From positions 6,634,001 through 6,698,000 of the forward strand of contig NZ_CP043761.1 in the NCBI RefSeq assembly GCF_008386395.1: DNA of 64,000 nucleotides. Reading direction: 5' to 3'. The stretch comes from Paenibacillus sp. 37 (GTDB lineage: Bacteria; Bacillota; Bacilli; Paenibacillales; Paenibacillaceae). Below, one piece after another: positions 16,862 to 25,591 of the stretch (its first letter is position 1; the number at the start of each line of letters is the position of its first letter). The translations under genes were made by a program, and so were the position numbers. Under the pieces are notes generated by a model. It did no database searches and was not told the origin of the DNA. It saw only the letters and a program-made list of their open reading frames with translations.

Positions 16862-18263
16862 CGGAATAACCTCCATCCACGCCGAACGGATCGGCCGATT
16901 CATCGTGATCTTCTGGCTTATCGACCGCAAATGGTCCTGCCTTGATCTCACGTACGAACAGGTATACCATCACGATACCAAGAACCGTATACGCGGCTGT
17001 GAACGCAATCGTGGAGAACAGGATCATTCCTGCGGATACGTTCGGTGAGACCCCGGCCTCGGTGGTCATATAACCAAATACCGTCCATGGCTGTCTTCCA
17101 ACCTCGGTCATGATCCAACCTGATGTATTGGCGATAAACGGCAGGGAGATGGCAAATACCATCAGACGCATAAACCACTTTCCAGCGACCTCCAGCTTCT
17201 TGCGCACAGCCAGAAACGTACCGTACAGAGCCAGCACAATCATCAAACCACCCGCTGCGATCATAATACGGAAACTCCAGAACGTTGTCCGTACCGGCGG
17301 GATGTAGTCCCCCGGTCCATACGTCTGCTGATACTCAGCATTCAGTTCCTTCATGCCTTTGACACTACCGGAGAACTTGCTGTAGGACAGGTAACTGAGC
17401 AATCCAGGGATTTTGATCTCACCCGTACTCTCCTGTTTATCCGGATCGATAAAAGCGACCACCGTCCATGGTGCCGGATCTTCTGTCGTTGTCCATGTGC
17501 CTTCACTGGCTGCCATCTTCATCGGCTGTGTCTCCACGAGATATTGAGCCTGGAAGTGTCCAGAGAAAGCTACACCAAATGAAGAAACAAGCGCGATAAT
17601 GATCGCGATATTAAACGATTTGCGGAAGATCTCCACATCCTGCTTCTTCATTAATTTGTAGGCACTGATCCCGGTTACAACAAAGGCCCCTGTCATCAAT
17701 GCCCCAAAAATCGTATGTGGGAACTCGACGAGCAACTGACCATTCGTGATGAGTGCAAAGAAATCATTCATCTCGGCTCGGCCGTTGTTAATCTCAAACC
17801 CGACCGGATGCTGCATAAATGAATTGGCTGCCAGAATCCACAGCGCGGACAGGAATGTGCCGACAAACACCAGCCAGATGCAGGCCAGGTGCACTTTTTT
17901 GGACAAACGATCCCATCCAAATATCCACAAACCAATAAATGTAGACTCCATAAAAAACGCCAGTAGCGCTTCAATAGCCAGTGGCGCACCGAACACGTCC
18001 CCGACAAATCGGGAGTACTCGGACCAGTTCATACCGAACTGAAACTCTTGCAAAATACCTGTGACTACCCCGACGGCAAAGTTAATCAGGAACAGCTTGC
18101 CCCAGAACTTCGCCATCGTTTTGTAGATTTCCTTACCCTTAACAACGTACAACGTCTCCATGATTGCAACCAACAGTACAAGACCGATGGATAGCGGGAC
18201 AAAAAAGAAATGGAAAATCGTTGTAAGTGCATATTGGATACGCGATAACATAATCGGATCCAT
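16848..18263 (-). CDS. cydA: Cytochrome bd oxidase subunit I
   Basis: 471 residues. Subunit I carries hemes b558, b595 and d and oxidises menaquinol while reducing O2 to water in the cell membrane. It has an N-terminal RIQYALTTIFHFFFVPLSIG helix with the heme-ligand His, a long IWILAANSFMQHPVGFEIN-type segment (residues about 140-160) and the signature GWIMTEVGRQPWTVFG. The Q-loop is short, as in Gram-positive CydA. It is the first gene of cydABDC. AAGGGG precedes the ATG. Confidence 0.94.
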   Translation of the reverse strand: MDPIMLSRIQYALTTIFHFFFVPLSIGLVLLVAIMETLYVVKGKEIYKTMAKFWGKLFLINFAVGVVTGILQEFQFGMNWSEYSRFVGDVFGAPLAIEALLAFFMESTFIGLWIFGWDRLSKKVHLACIWLVFVGTFLSALWILAANSFMQHPVGFEINNGRAEMNDFFALITNGQLLVEFPHTIFGALMTGAFVVTGISAYKLMKKQDVEIFRKSFNIAIIIALVSSFGVAFSGHFQAQYLVETQPMKMAASEGTWTTTEDPAPWTVVAFIDPDKQESTGEIKIPGLLSYLSYSKFSGSVKGMKELNAEYQQTYGPGDYIPPVRTTFWSFRIMIAAGGLMIVLALYGTFLAVRKKLEVAGKWFMRLMVFAISLPFIANTSGWIMTEVGRQPWTVFGYMTTEAGVSPNVSAGMILFSTIAFTAAYTVLGIVMVYLFVREIKAGPFAVDKPEDHDESADPFGVDGGYSVVTK

Positions 18264-18385
18264 ACCGTTACCCCTTCTTTCTGTTCACTTCGCAGTATGC
18301 GTATCTGGCATTGAAGCTGCACCTTCGCTGTCTGTCCGCCAAATACGTTGATGAACGTATTGTGCCAGATTCCCTATTTTATACA

Positions 18386-18402
18386 TGTGATAATTATCAC
18401 AA
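18386..18402. promoter_or_regulatory. Rex/Fnr-type operator upstream of cydA
   Basis: TGTGATAATTATCACA is a perfect 16-bp palindrome; with the next base it reads TTGTGATAATTATCACA on the minus strand. This fits both the Rex box (TTGTGA-N6-TCACAA) and the Bacillus Fnr box (TGTGA-N6-TCACA). A second weaker dyad, GTGATCCTGGTCAC, lies at about 18428-18441. Both are 120-180 bp before cydA. The rest of the 467-bp gap to 18730 holds no gene I can support. Confidence 0.7.
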
Positions 18403-18730
18403 TCTCCGTCTCCAGAGCAAAAAAAAGTGATCCTGGTCACACAAAAGATAAAAATCAGCCTATTGTAGTGCGAATTCAAATATCTTTTTTTCAGTATCGA
18501 GAACGTGGAATGAAGCCAAAATGGAGGATTGGAGCTTAGGGAAGCTCTATAATGGCTTGCCTACTTCATCTATTCATGGAAGATACTCATGTTTGGGACG
18601 GAATGCCCATATGTTAGTCTCAGGCATATCATGCGAAGTACCGTGAGGGCTTTACATATGAAGTGAAAGCATGAAGTACATGCAGAACGAATGACGCGCC
18701 ATATTACAGTCAAGGTGAGGTGAACGATTC

Positions 18731-20023
18731 ATGGAAAAACCTGCGCCATTACCAGGTGAAGACTCCGAAGTCAGCCTGAATAAGGCCAGTACAACACAGT
18801 CCCCGGTCCGATATGTTCTCTTCCCTCGCAAAGGGGGCTGGTCATCCTTTCCCTATCCCGATATTGCTGCACTGCTGTCGATCGAGGGAGAGGTCTACTA
18901 CGTCAGCAGCCTGACGCAAACAGAAGATGTACCTCCAGCCATTACCGTCATCTCCCTCCCTGAAGCCGAGCAGCTATTGCTGAAACCTCGCACCGTAGCC
19001 GTAGTCGCCCATCCCTACTGGCTAATAGCTACGGCTTCGCTGGAGCCTGAGCTATGTATTGCCCTGCTCCCTGAGCCTGCTGGAAACGAAGCAGAATCTC
19101 CGCTATGGGAGAGTAGTATTTCCAAACTGGTCGGCATCGCCGATCTGGTCGGCACATCCTCCGAAACACGTTATATGAAGCTGCTTTTCCAAGGCGTACG
19201 TGCCATCTGGCTGGGCGGTGAAGACCCTGCACCTGCAGGTACGATGCAAAAAGATGATCTCGAAGTCCCTCTCCGGGACTACGAACTGTTCTTCCTGCAT
19301 GCGCTGCGGCAGATCCTGTCAGGCACTCCGGATAGCGTCACCCTGCTTCAATGCAGTGTACGTGCCGACTTCTACCGACAGCTCCGAGCCAAAGCAGGTG
19401 CACATGAGACGATATCCTTTTTGCTGGCAGCCTATGAGTACTTGCTTGAAGATCCGCGGTCTATCAATTCACTTCAAGAGGCATTCTCCCATGCGGTATT
19501 GAATGGTCGCGGTGACTGTGTAGTCTCCCACTATAGATTCCTGTCTGCCATTCATGCCCGGGCCGGACAGTTGGAGGACGCCCTGCGGGTGTATGGAATT
19601 AGTGCAGCCGATGAACAAGAACGGCATCATTATGAACAGTTATGTCGCTGGCTTGAGGCGGGAGAAGATCAACTTGTACGAGCGGAAGTACTGCGTATGA
19701 ACGATGATTACGGAAATGCCCTGCGTATCCTTGACGAACTTGGCGGAGAAACCGCGAGACATTGGAAATTCCGCATCTACCAGGAGACTGGACGCGTGGA
19801 AGAGGCACTGGCGCTGGTGCATGCAGTCGATATTCAGGATGATGCCAGTCGCCGGGACTATCAGCAATTATCCGGCAGTGCGCTGGCACTGCGAGGGGAA
19901 CGACACGGGGCAGTCCGACATTTCCTTGAGACAGCACTGGAGGATGAAGATGCGCTGGCCCGGATTGTCGAGCTGGAGCTGTTGGACCATGCTGTACAGC
20001 AATTGCTTGGGGAGGTGCCATGA
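18731..20023 (+). CDS. Unknown protein with C-terminal TPR-like repeats, glycan locus
   Basis: 430 residues, soluble, no signal peptide. I do not recognise the N-terminal domain (VRYVLFPRKGGWSSFPYPDIAALLSIEGEVYYVSSLT; HPYWLIATASLEPELCIALLPEP), which has the look of a Rossmann-like or glycosyltransferase-associated sensor fold. The C-terminal half (from about residue 250) is helical with TPR-like pairs such as HYRFLSAIHARAGQLEDALRVYG and FRIYQETGRVEEALALVHAV. GGTGAGG lies ten bases before the ATG. It is the first gene of a rightward four-gene operon with GT2, GT4 and methyltransferase genes, so a role in glycan assembly or scaffolding is likely. Confidence 0.65.
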   Translation: MEKPAPLPGEDSEVSLNKASTTQSPVRYVLFPRKGGWSSFPYPDIAALLSIEGEVYYVSSLTQTEDVPPAITVISLPEAEQLLLKPRTVAVVAHPYWLIATASLEPELCIALLPEPAGNEAESPLWESSISKLVGIADLVGTSSETRYMKLLFQGVRAIWLGGEDPAPAGTMQKDDLEVPLRDYELFFLHALRQILSGTPDSVTLLQCSVRADFYRQLRAKAGAHETISFLLAAYEYLLEDPRSINSLQEAFSHAVLNGRGDCVVSHYRFLSAIHARAGQLEDALRVYGISAADEQERHHYEQLCRWLEAGEDQLVRAEVLRMNDDYGNALRILDELGGETARHWKFRIYQETGRVEEALALVHAVDIQDDASRRDYQQLSGSALALRGERHGAVRHFLETALEDEDALARIVELELLDHAVQQLLGEVP

Positions 20024-21015
20024 TGCTGGACCCGAAGAAGCGTAGACAACAGTTGAATGGACCAATGGTGCACAGGAATATCCGAACCGAAACCACTTAC
20101 ACGCCAACCGAAACAGTCGATCGAACACATACAGACGCATTGGAAAATGGAGATCATCCCCCGGATCATGCACAACCAACGCAGGACATCCGAAGCCAAG
20201 TGCATCACTGGAATGATTCACAAGGTCAGGCAGAACAGAATGCTGCTGTATCACAAGAGGAAACGAGTGTATTCAAAGAACCCTTCTCCATTCGTCGGGT
20301 TCGCAAAAGCAAAGGTAACAAGCTCACCGCCATGCTCCAGGTTCGCAATGAACGTGGCCGATACCTGGAAGAAGTATTGCATGATCTGAGTGAGTTCGTG
20401 GATGAGATCGTCATTGTGGACGATGCCAGCACAGACGGAACACCGGATATATGTAAAGCCTACCCTAAGGTGGTCCGTCTGGAAGTACTGGACAAACCGC
20501 TGTTCGCTGAGGAATGGCGTCTTCGCAACACTTTGTGGCAAGCGGCTGCGGGAACATGTCCCGACTGGTTGCTCTCAGTTGATGCGGATGAGCTGTACAG
20601 CTCAGAGGCCAAGAAAGCCATCCGCACGCTGATTAATCAGGAGTATGCGGACTGGTTTGCATTCCGTTTCTACGACATGTGGGGTGGCCGGACCCACTAC
20701 CGGGAAGATGATCTCTGGTGTCTGCACAAGCGGCATACCGCTTCACTTGTACGTTATATGCCTGGATATCCTTATTTCTATCCACAACAGAATCATCATG
20801 TTCCCCGCCTTCCCTTGTCCTGCACGGTATTGCCTGGGGTCAGTACGGAACTGAAGGTTCAACATCTCGGCTGGGCCGGCAGTCTGGAGGACCGGGTTCG
20901 TAAATATTTGCGTTACAAACGCATTGATCCTAGCGGTGAGTGGGGCAATCTTGCACATTACGAGTCTATTCTCGATCCGGAACCTCGGCTGATTCCCTGG
21001 AAGGAGGGACCGTGA
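20020..21015 (+). CDS. Glycosyltransferase family 2 with long disordered N-terminus
   Basis: 331 residues. Residues about 1-90 are polar and low in structure (many Gln, Thr, His, Asp). From about 95 a GT-A fold starts: KLTAMLQVRNERGRYLEEVL, VDEIVIVDDASTDGTPDICK (UDP-sugar binding) and LLSVDADELYSSEAKKAI (DxD). The C-terminal part (RFYDMWGGRTHYREDDLW; LPLSCTVLPG) resembles bacterial family-2 enzymes of surface glycan clusters. The start overlaps the previous stop (ATGATG at 20020-20025) behind GGGGAGG, so translation is coupled. Confidence 0.82.
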   Translation: MMLDPKKRRQQLNGPMVHRNIRTETTYTPTETVDRTHTDALENGDHPPDHAQPTQDIRSQVHHWNDSQGQAEQNAAVSQEETSVFKEPFSIRRVRKSKGNKLTAMLQVRNERGRYLEEVLHDLSEFVDEIVIVDDASTDGTPDICKAYPKVVRLEVLDKPLFAEEWRLRNTLWQAAAGTCPDWLLSVDADELYSSEAKKAIRTLINQEYADWFAFRFYDMWGGRTHYREDDLWCLHKRHTASLVRYMPGYPYFYPQQNHHVPRLPLSCTVLPGVSTELKVQHLGWAGSLEDRVRKYLRYKRIDPSGEWGNLAHYESILDPEPRLIPWKEGP

Positions 21016-21016
21016 G

Positions 21017-22555
21017 ATGGGCGTGGTGAGTATTCTGACACATAGTTTCACCGACGGGTACAACCGGGAATTCGGTCGTGTATTTGGTGGTGGACTGGAA
21101 CGCTATATTCTGGAACTGTGCAGTGTCATCCGTGGACTCGGGCATATTCCTGAAGTTCATCAGCTCTCTTATTTTGAAGCATTCCAGACTCGGACGGAGC
21201 AGATTGACGTATTTGGTTATTCGTACGACATGGATAATGTACCGGAAGCCTTTGACCGGATGGCAGCCGCAGCGCGCGGCCCAGTGATCTATGCCAGCTG
21301 TCTGTGGCAACCCATCACCTACAAACCCGGCAGTCTTGGCATCTGTCACGGCATTAACTGGGATCGTCCCGGACTGCCACTGGAGACCAAACAACAAGTC
21401 GCGGAACATATTCAACTGGCTCTGGATGGACTCGTGCGCATTGTATCCGTGGATTCTCATTTTCAGACCTTTTGCCGGGCTGCGTGCACCTATACCGATC
21501 CAAGACAGGTTGTCCTGATTCCCAACGCAGTGGATACGTCCTATTTCACACCAGCCCCGCCAACACGGACCTTCGAGCAGAAACAGGAAGACGAATGGCT
21601 TGTCGCATGGAAGAATGATCTGGCGAGTCATGGAGAAAATGTTGGTGCAGTTATATCAGGGATGAAAGCTGAGGAAAGCCAGGCTGGACCAAGTGGTGAT
21701 GGAGCGTACAGTGCGAAGGCTAACGGAGATGGAGGTGGGGATACAGACGATCAAGAACGAGAGGAGAAGGGAGCGGTAGATCTCCATTTGGAATTATCAA
21801 AACTGGAAACAGCCGAGGTAAATGGCGAAACGTATAGGGTTGCTCGTAACCTCCGAAATGCAACGGATTGGGCTACAGATGTTCTAGCAGAAGCAGATGC
21901 TGAATATCAGGTTAATGGTCCCATTCAGGGACAGGTTGAAAAGAAAACTGTAGATGCCCGGATGACCTCTCCCCGCCCAATTCGCATCATATATCCGCGT
22001 CGCATCAGCATGGAACGGGGTATTATTCCAATGATGCTGGCGGCGGATAAACTACTCGGAGCCTTTCCAGATCTGGAGGTTGAATTTGCCGGGGAATTGG
22101 TCGAAGGCAGTACGGTCGGGAGAGTCTTTCGTTACTGGCATCGTACTCATCCACATGCGGGGCGAATTAACCAGCGCACGTATGATTTCAGGGATATTCG
22201 GGAGGCCTACCATCAGGCAGATATCGCCGTAATTCCAACAATATTCTCGGAGGGTACCTCCTATGCCTGTCTGGAAGCGATGAGCTGTGGACTCCCGGTA
22301 ATTGCCTCCAATGTCGGCGGATTGAATGATCTCATTCAGGATGGTTTTAATGGGCTACTGGTACCTCCCGGCGAGCAGGAACTAACCGCTGCTCTGGTTC
22401 GTCTCGTACAGGATCGGGCCGAGCGAGAACGACTGGGAATCTATGCGCGCGAGACTGCACTGTCCTATGATCTTGCCAGGTGGCGGAGCCGGTGGAGCAC
22501 GGTGTTGGAATCATTTTTGGCAGAGACAGGATTAAAGGAGGGAATTCGGGGATGA
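21017..22555 (+). CDS. Glycosyltransferase family 4 (GT-B fold) with large internal insertion
   Basis: 512 residues. The N-terminal acceptor domain (HSFTDGYNREFGRVFGGGLERYILELC; SLGICHGINWDRPG) is joined to a C-terminal Glycos_transf_1 domain (RIIYPRRISMERGIIPMMLAADKLL; EGTSYACLEAMSCGLPVIAS with the donor-binding E-x7-E). Between them, residues about 175-318 form a charged, Gly/Asp/Glu-rich insert (DGGGDTDDQEREEKG) not expected in the family. It follows the GT2 by one base and likely acts in the same pathway, adding a nucleotide-activated sugar. Confidence 0.85.
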   Translation: MGVVSILTHSFTDGYNREFGRVFGGGLERYILELCSVIRGLGHIPEVHQLSYFEAFQTRTEQIDVFGYSYDMDNVPEAFDRMAAAARGPVIYASCLWQPITYKPGSLGICHGINWDRPGLPLETKQQVAEHIQLALDGLVRIVSVDSHFQTFCRAACTYTDPRQVVLIPNAVDTSYFTPAPPTRTFEQKQEDEWLVAWKNDLASHGENVGAVISGMKAEESQAGPSGDGAYSAKANGDGGGDTDDQEREEKGAVDLHLELSKLETAEVNGETYRVARNLRNATDWATDVLAEADAEYQVNGPIQGQVEKKTVDARMTSPRPIRIIYPRRISMERGIIPMMLAADKLLGAFPDLEVEFAGELVEGSTVGRVFRYWHRTHPHAGRINQRTYDFRDIREAYHQADIAVIPTIFSEGTSYACLEAMSCGLPVIASNVGGLNDLIQDGFNGLLVPPGEQELTAALVRLVQDRAERERLGIYARETALSYDLARWRSRWSTVLESFLAETGLKEGIRG

Positions 22556-23223
22556 TGGATACGCCCAAGGCACCGGAATTCATGGAATCAAGATACATTA
22601 GGCAAAGTGACCCTAAAACGGACACATTGGTCTTCCCCCTGCATCCGGCATGGTGGAGCCGTCCCTACGAATATGAATGGGCCCGGCGGTTTGCACGTCC
22701 AGACGATGTAGTCCTTGATGCAGCCTGCGGCATCTCCCATCCGTTCAAATTCTGGCTTGCCGAACACTGCCGTGAGGTTCACGCCTGCGATTGGGATGAA
22801 CGCATTTTGTCTGAAGAGGCGATAAGACTGGATATTGTTTCTGATTTTGGCGAGCAGGCCGCCCATGATCTGCCGGAATCCACTCTCGTCCGATTGCAGC
22901 GCGCAAAGGCTAATCTGGCCCAGCTTCCGTATGAGTCGGGTAAGTTTGATCGGGTGTTCTGTATCTCTGTACTGGAGCATCTGGATACAGGCACGATGCT
23001 GCGGGCGTTTCGTGAATTCGCTCGGGTGCTGAAGCCAAACGGACAGTTGATCGCTACTTTCGATGTACCCGAGATGCGGCCTGATCTGCTGGAGACAATC
23101 ATGGCTGTCACCGGATTAACCATTGAAGATAAGCTGAATGTGGTAGAGCCGGACGATGCCATCTGGTCTGACATGTACGGCACGCCGATCCGCTGTTTTC
23201 GAGCGGTGATATGCAAAGGTTGA
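22552..23223 (+). CDS. SAM-dependent methyltransferase
   Basis: 223 residues, class I Rossmann methyltransferase. Motif I is DDVVLDAACGISHPFKFWLAE, then VHACDWDERIL, then FDRVFCISVLEHLDTGTMLRAFREFARVLKPNGQLIATFDVPE (Methyltransf_11-like post-I to III region). The ATG at 22552 overlaps the previous stop, with GGAGGG upstream. As the last gene of the operon it may methylate the glycan (O-methyl sugar) or its carrier; the substrate is unknown. Confidence 0.82.
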   Translation: MMDTPKAPEFMESRYIRQSDPKTDTLVFPLHPAWWSRPYEYEWARRFARPDDVVLDAACGISHPFKFWLAEHCREVHACDWDERILSEEAIRLDIVSDFGEQAAHDLPESTLVRLQRAKANLAQLPYESGKFDRVFCISVLEHLDTGTMLRAFREFARVLKPNGQLIATFDVPEMRPDLLETIMAVTGLTIEDKLNVVEPDDAIWSDMYGTPIRCFRAVICKG

Positions 23224-23290
23224 GACGAATTGGGTTACGCTGATTTAAGTGCAGAGTGGAAAATTGAGGGCTTGAGGGCTTCACCCATTA

Positions 23291-23350
23291 GCAACGGAAC
23301 CATGCACGGTTCGGGCAATGCTCCGATTACCGGTAGCTCCGTTGCTTTTG
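23291..23350 (+). terminator. Structured terminator after the glycan operon
   Basis: GCAACGGA / TCCGTTGC outer stem, followed by TTTTG, encloses a second hairpin GAACC / GGTTC. The pattern suggests a cruciform-like terminator about 70 bp after the methyltransferase stop. Confidence 0.6.
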
Positions 23351-23435
23351 CAATTTCAATCGGATGGTCTATTGCGGGAATATGTGGGGATGTACAGGGG
23401 GGTTGGAGGTTGGGGACTAGGAATCAGAGATTAGT

Positions 23436-23470
23436 GATTAAAGATTAAAGATTAAAGATTAAAGATTAAA
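23436..23470. repeat. GATTAAA tandem repeat, five copies
   Basis: Five exact head-to-tail copies of the 7-mer GATTAAA, preceded by a degenerate GATTAGT. It lies 5 bp from the 3' end of the minus-strand GT2-TPR gene. Copy number probably varies by slipped-strand replication. Confidence 0.9.
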
Positions 23471-23475
23471 GGAAA

Positions 23476-25509
23476 TTATAGGTGTACCAGTAACATGTTG
23501 CACTGGTTGGTGTATTCATCAGCAGAGGCTGCGCCGGGTGCTGTCAGGCGCAGCAGGGTGTGCAGGCCCGGCGGAATTGTCGTCGCCGGGCGACCTGTGG
23601 CGGCAGATTGCCGCGCAGTGAGTTGGGCCGATTCAGCCCATTCACGCGCCAGGTTCTGCCGCCCGGCGAGCAGCGCGAGCGTGCCCGCGAGGAGCGCGTG
23701 AGCGGTGCGCTCCGGGGTGGGCACCGCGTCCGCGTGGGGCTGCTGCGCGCCGTCAGGCGTGCCGCATAGCGCAAGCAGCCCTTCGCGGACGCTCGCGGGT
23801 GCGCGCAGCAGCCCGCAGCGTGCCGCAGGCGGAAGCGCTGCGAGCAACGCCAGCGCGCCGCGAGGCGGCAGGGCTTGCAGCAGACGCAGCCATGCGGCCC
23901 AGGCGCCTACGCCGGCGAGCGCTTGCGCAGCGGCGAGCACGCCGCCAGGCACAGGCCCGGCAGAGCCGCCGGGCGTTGCATCGCCGGGCGGGCTAGACGC
24001 CATGCTGCTGCGAGCCCTGGCCCCGCGCTGCAGCAGCGCCTCGGCGGCGTGGGCCGCGGCGGGCAGCGCTGCCTGCTGGCGAGCCGCCGCTCGGGCGCTG
24101 CGCCTGCCGGGCTGCTTGTGGCCCAGCGCCCACAGCGCCAGGGCTGCCTCTGGCCCGTGCTGCGCATGCGCCGCCCAGAGCTGCAAAGCCGCCCGAGCCG
24201 CGGCGTCCTCGCCCAGCTGGGCCAGCGCAAGCCCGGCGGCAAGCGGCTGTGCAAGCAGCGGGGCAGCAAGCGCCGCCGCGTGGCGCAGCAGCCACTCCGG
24301 CCGATGCGCGGCAAGCGCGGCCGGGATCAGCGCTTGCCATGCCGCAGGCGGCAAGCTTACCCGAGCGGCAACGCTGGCGATGGAATGCGGCCGCCCTGTC
24401 GCTGCGGCCAGCAACAACAGCCGCTGCCATGCAGGCAAGCTGCCGGGTTGTATGCCCAGCGCCGCTATGTACGCGGCTTCTGCCTCTGCCCAGCGGCCAG
24501 CCCTCTCATATGCCATGCCTTCCAGCGCCAGGCTCCGATAGGTCCCGGCACCAGAGACTGATGTATACCTGCTGGCTGTGGAGGCAGCTGATTTAGCCTG
24601 ATTTAACCAGTCTAAGGCCACATCCTCTCTCCCTTGATCCAGTTCGAGTACAGCACCAAGCTCCAACAAATCCGGAAAATCCTCATACACGGGCGCCCAT
24701 GCTTCCACTACAGCAAGTGCCCGTTCTGGACTACCAATCTCTCGCCAGGCGTAAGCCGTTTTCAGCACCAAATCCGAGTGATATCCACACTCCGGCATAA
24801 GTTGTGCCAATAATGGCTGCAACAACCGGAGTGCTTCATCATACTTCGCTTGCTGAAACCATTCGGTAGCCAGAGCATACAACAACTCCGGTTGATCTAC
24901 CTCCTGATTCAACGCGGAACGTATCAACTGCATGTTGCGTGCACCTTTATTTTTGGCAGTAATCGCCTGCTCCAGATATCCGTAATGAATGACCTCAAGT
25001 CCAGAATGAAGCACACCTTGCGGAGCCAGTGCCATGATGGAAGAAGCAATCTCTTCATGAATTCTGCCCTGAAAGGCAATTCGGGGATCATTTCGGAACA
25101 ATCGACATACCGCATCCGTCACACGTTCTTCACCGGACACACCCAGCAGACTCGTGACTTGTAGCCAATATCCCCATACATCGTCTCTGCTTGCCGCTAA
25201 CAACTGCACGAGTTCTTCCTTCATCTGCGGAGTCTGTACCCATACTTCATCCGCATCAAGCACCAGAATCCACGGTTTCGTAGCAGCAGCCAGCGACAGG
25301 TTACGGGCTTCACTGAAATCTCCGTTCCATTCCGTACGAATTACAACGGCACCATGAAGGCGGGCAATTTCGATTGTATTATCTACCGATCCGGTATCCA
25401 CGATGATGATCTCATCCACAACATTCCTGACTGCATTCAAGCACCGCTGAAGTGATCCGGCTTCATCCTTCACGATCATACACAAGCTAATCCCTATGCC
25501 CATATTCAT
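23476..25509 (-). CDS. GT2-TPR glycosyltransferase with alanine-rich GC-rich tail
   Basis: About 677 residues. The GT2 domain at the N-terminus (ISLCMIVKDEAGSLQRCL; VDEIIIVDTGSVDNTIEIA; WILVLDADEVW) belongs to the group of SunS-like and TPR-linked family-2 enzymes. The middle has TPR-like pairs (YALATEWFQQAKYDEALRLL; EGMAYERAGRWAEAEAAYIAAL). The C-terminal third is extremely Ala/Arg/Leu-rich and its DNA is far more GC-rich than its surroundings (about 23520-24450). The ATG at 25509 follows GAGGGG; GTG codons directly upstream are alternatives. Probably the last gene of the leftward operon from 31729. Confidence 0.8.
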   Translation of the reverse strand: MNMGIGISLCMIVKDEAGSLQRCLNAVRNVVDEIIIVDTGSVDNTIEIARLHGAVVIRTEWNGDFSEARNLSLAAATKPWILVLDADEVWVQTPQMKEELVQLLAASRDDVWGYWLQVTSLLGVSGEERVTDAVCRLFRNDPRIAFQGRIHEEIASSIMALAPQGVLHSGLEVIHYGYLEQAITAKNKGARNMQLIRSALNQEVDQPELLYALATEWFQQAKYDEALRLLQPLLAQLMPECGYHSDLVLKTAYAWREIGSPERALAVVEAWAPVYEDFPDLLELGAVLELDQGREDVALDWLNQAKSAASTASRYTSVSGAGTYRSLALEGMAYERAGRWAEAEAAYIAALGIQPGSLPAWQRLLLLAAATGRPHSIASVAARVSLPPAAWQALIPAALAAHRPEWLLRHAAALAAPLLAQPLAAGLALAQLGEDAAARAALQLWAAHAQHGPEAALALWALGHKQPGRRSARAAARQQAALPAAAHAAEALLQRGARARSSMASSPPGDATPGGSAGPVPGGVLAAAQALAGVGAWAAWLRLLQALPPRGALALLAALPPAARCGLLRAPASVREGLLALCGTPDGAQQPHADAVPTPERTAHALLAGTLALLAGRQNLAREWAESAQLTARQSAATGRPATTIPPGLHTLLRLTAPGAASADEYTNQCNMLLVHL

Positions 25510-25591
25510 CACCACCCCTCACCAACGGAGTTCGGCCCCACCCATTAGCCCGCTGAATTAAGTTGAACCCCCGCACCTGCCTGATCCCCTC

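Noticed and set aside
23705..24541. Several Ala/Arg/Ser-rich open frames on both strands
   Set aside because: The DNA is so GC-rich that stop codons are rare in every frame. Only the minus-strand GT2-TPR frame continues into a recognisable protein.
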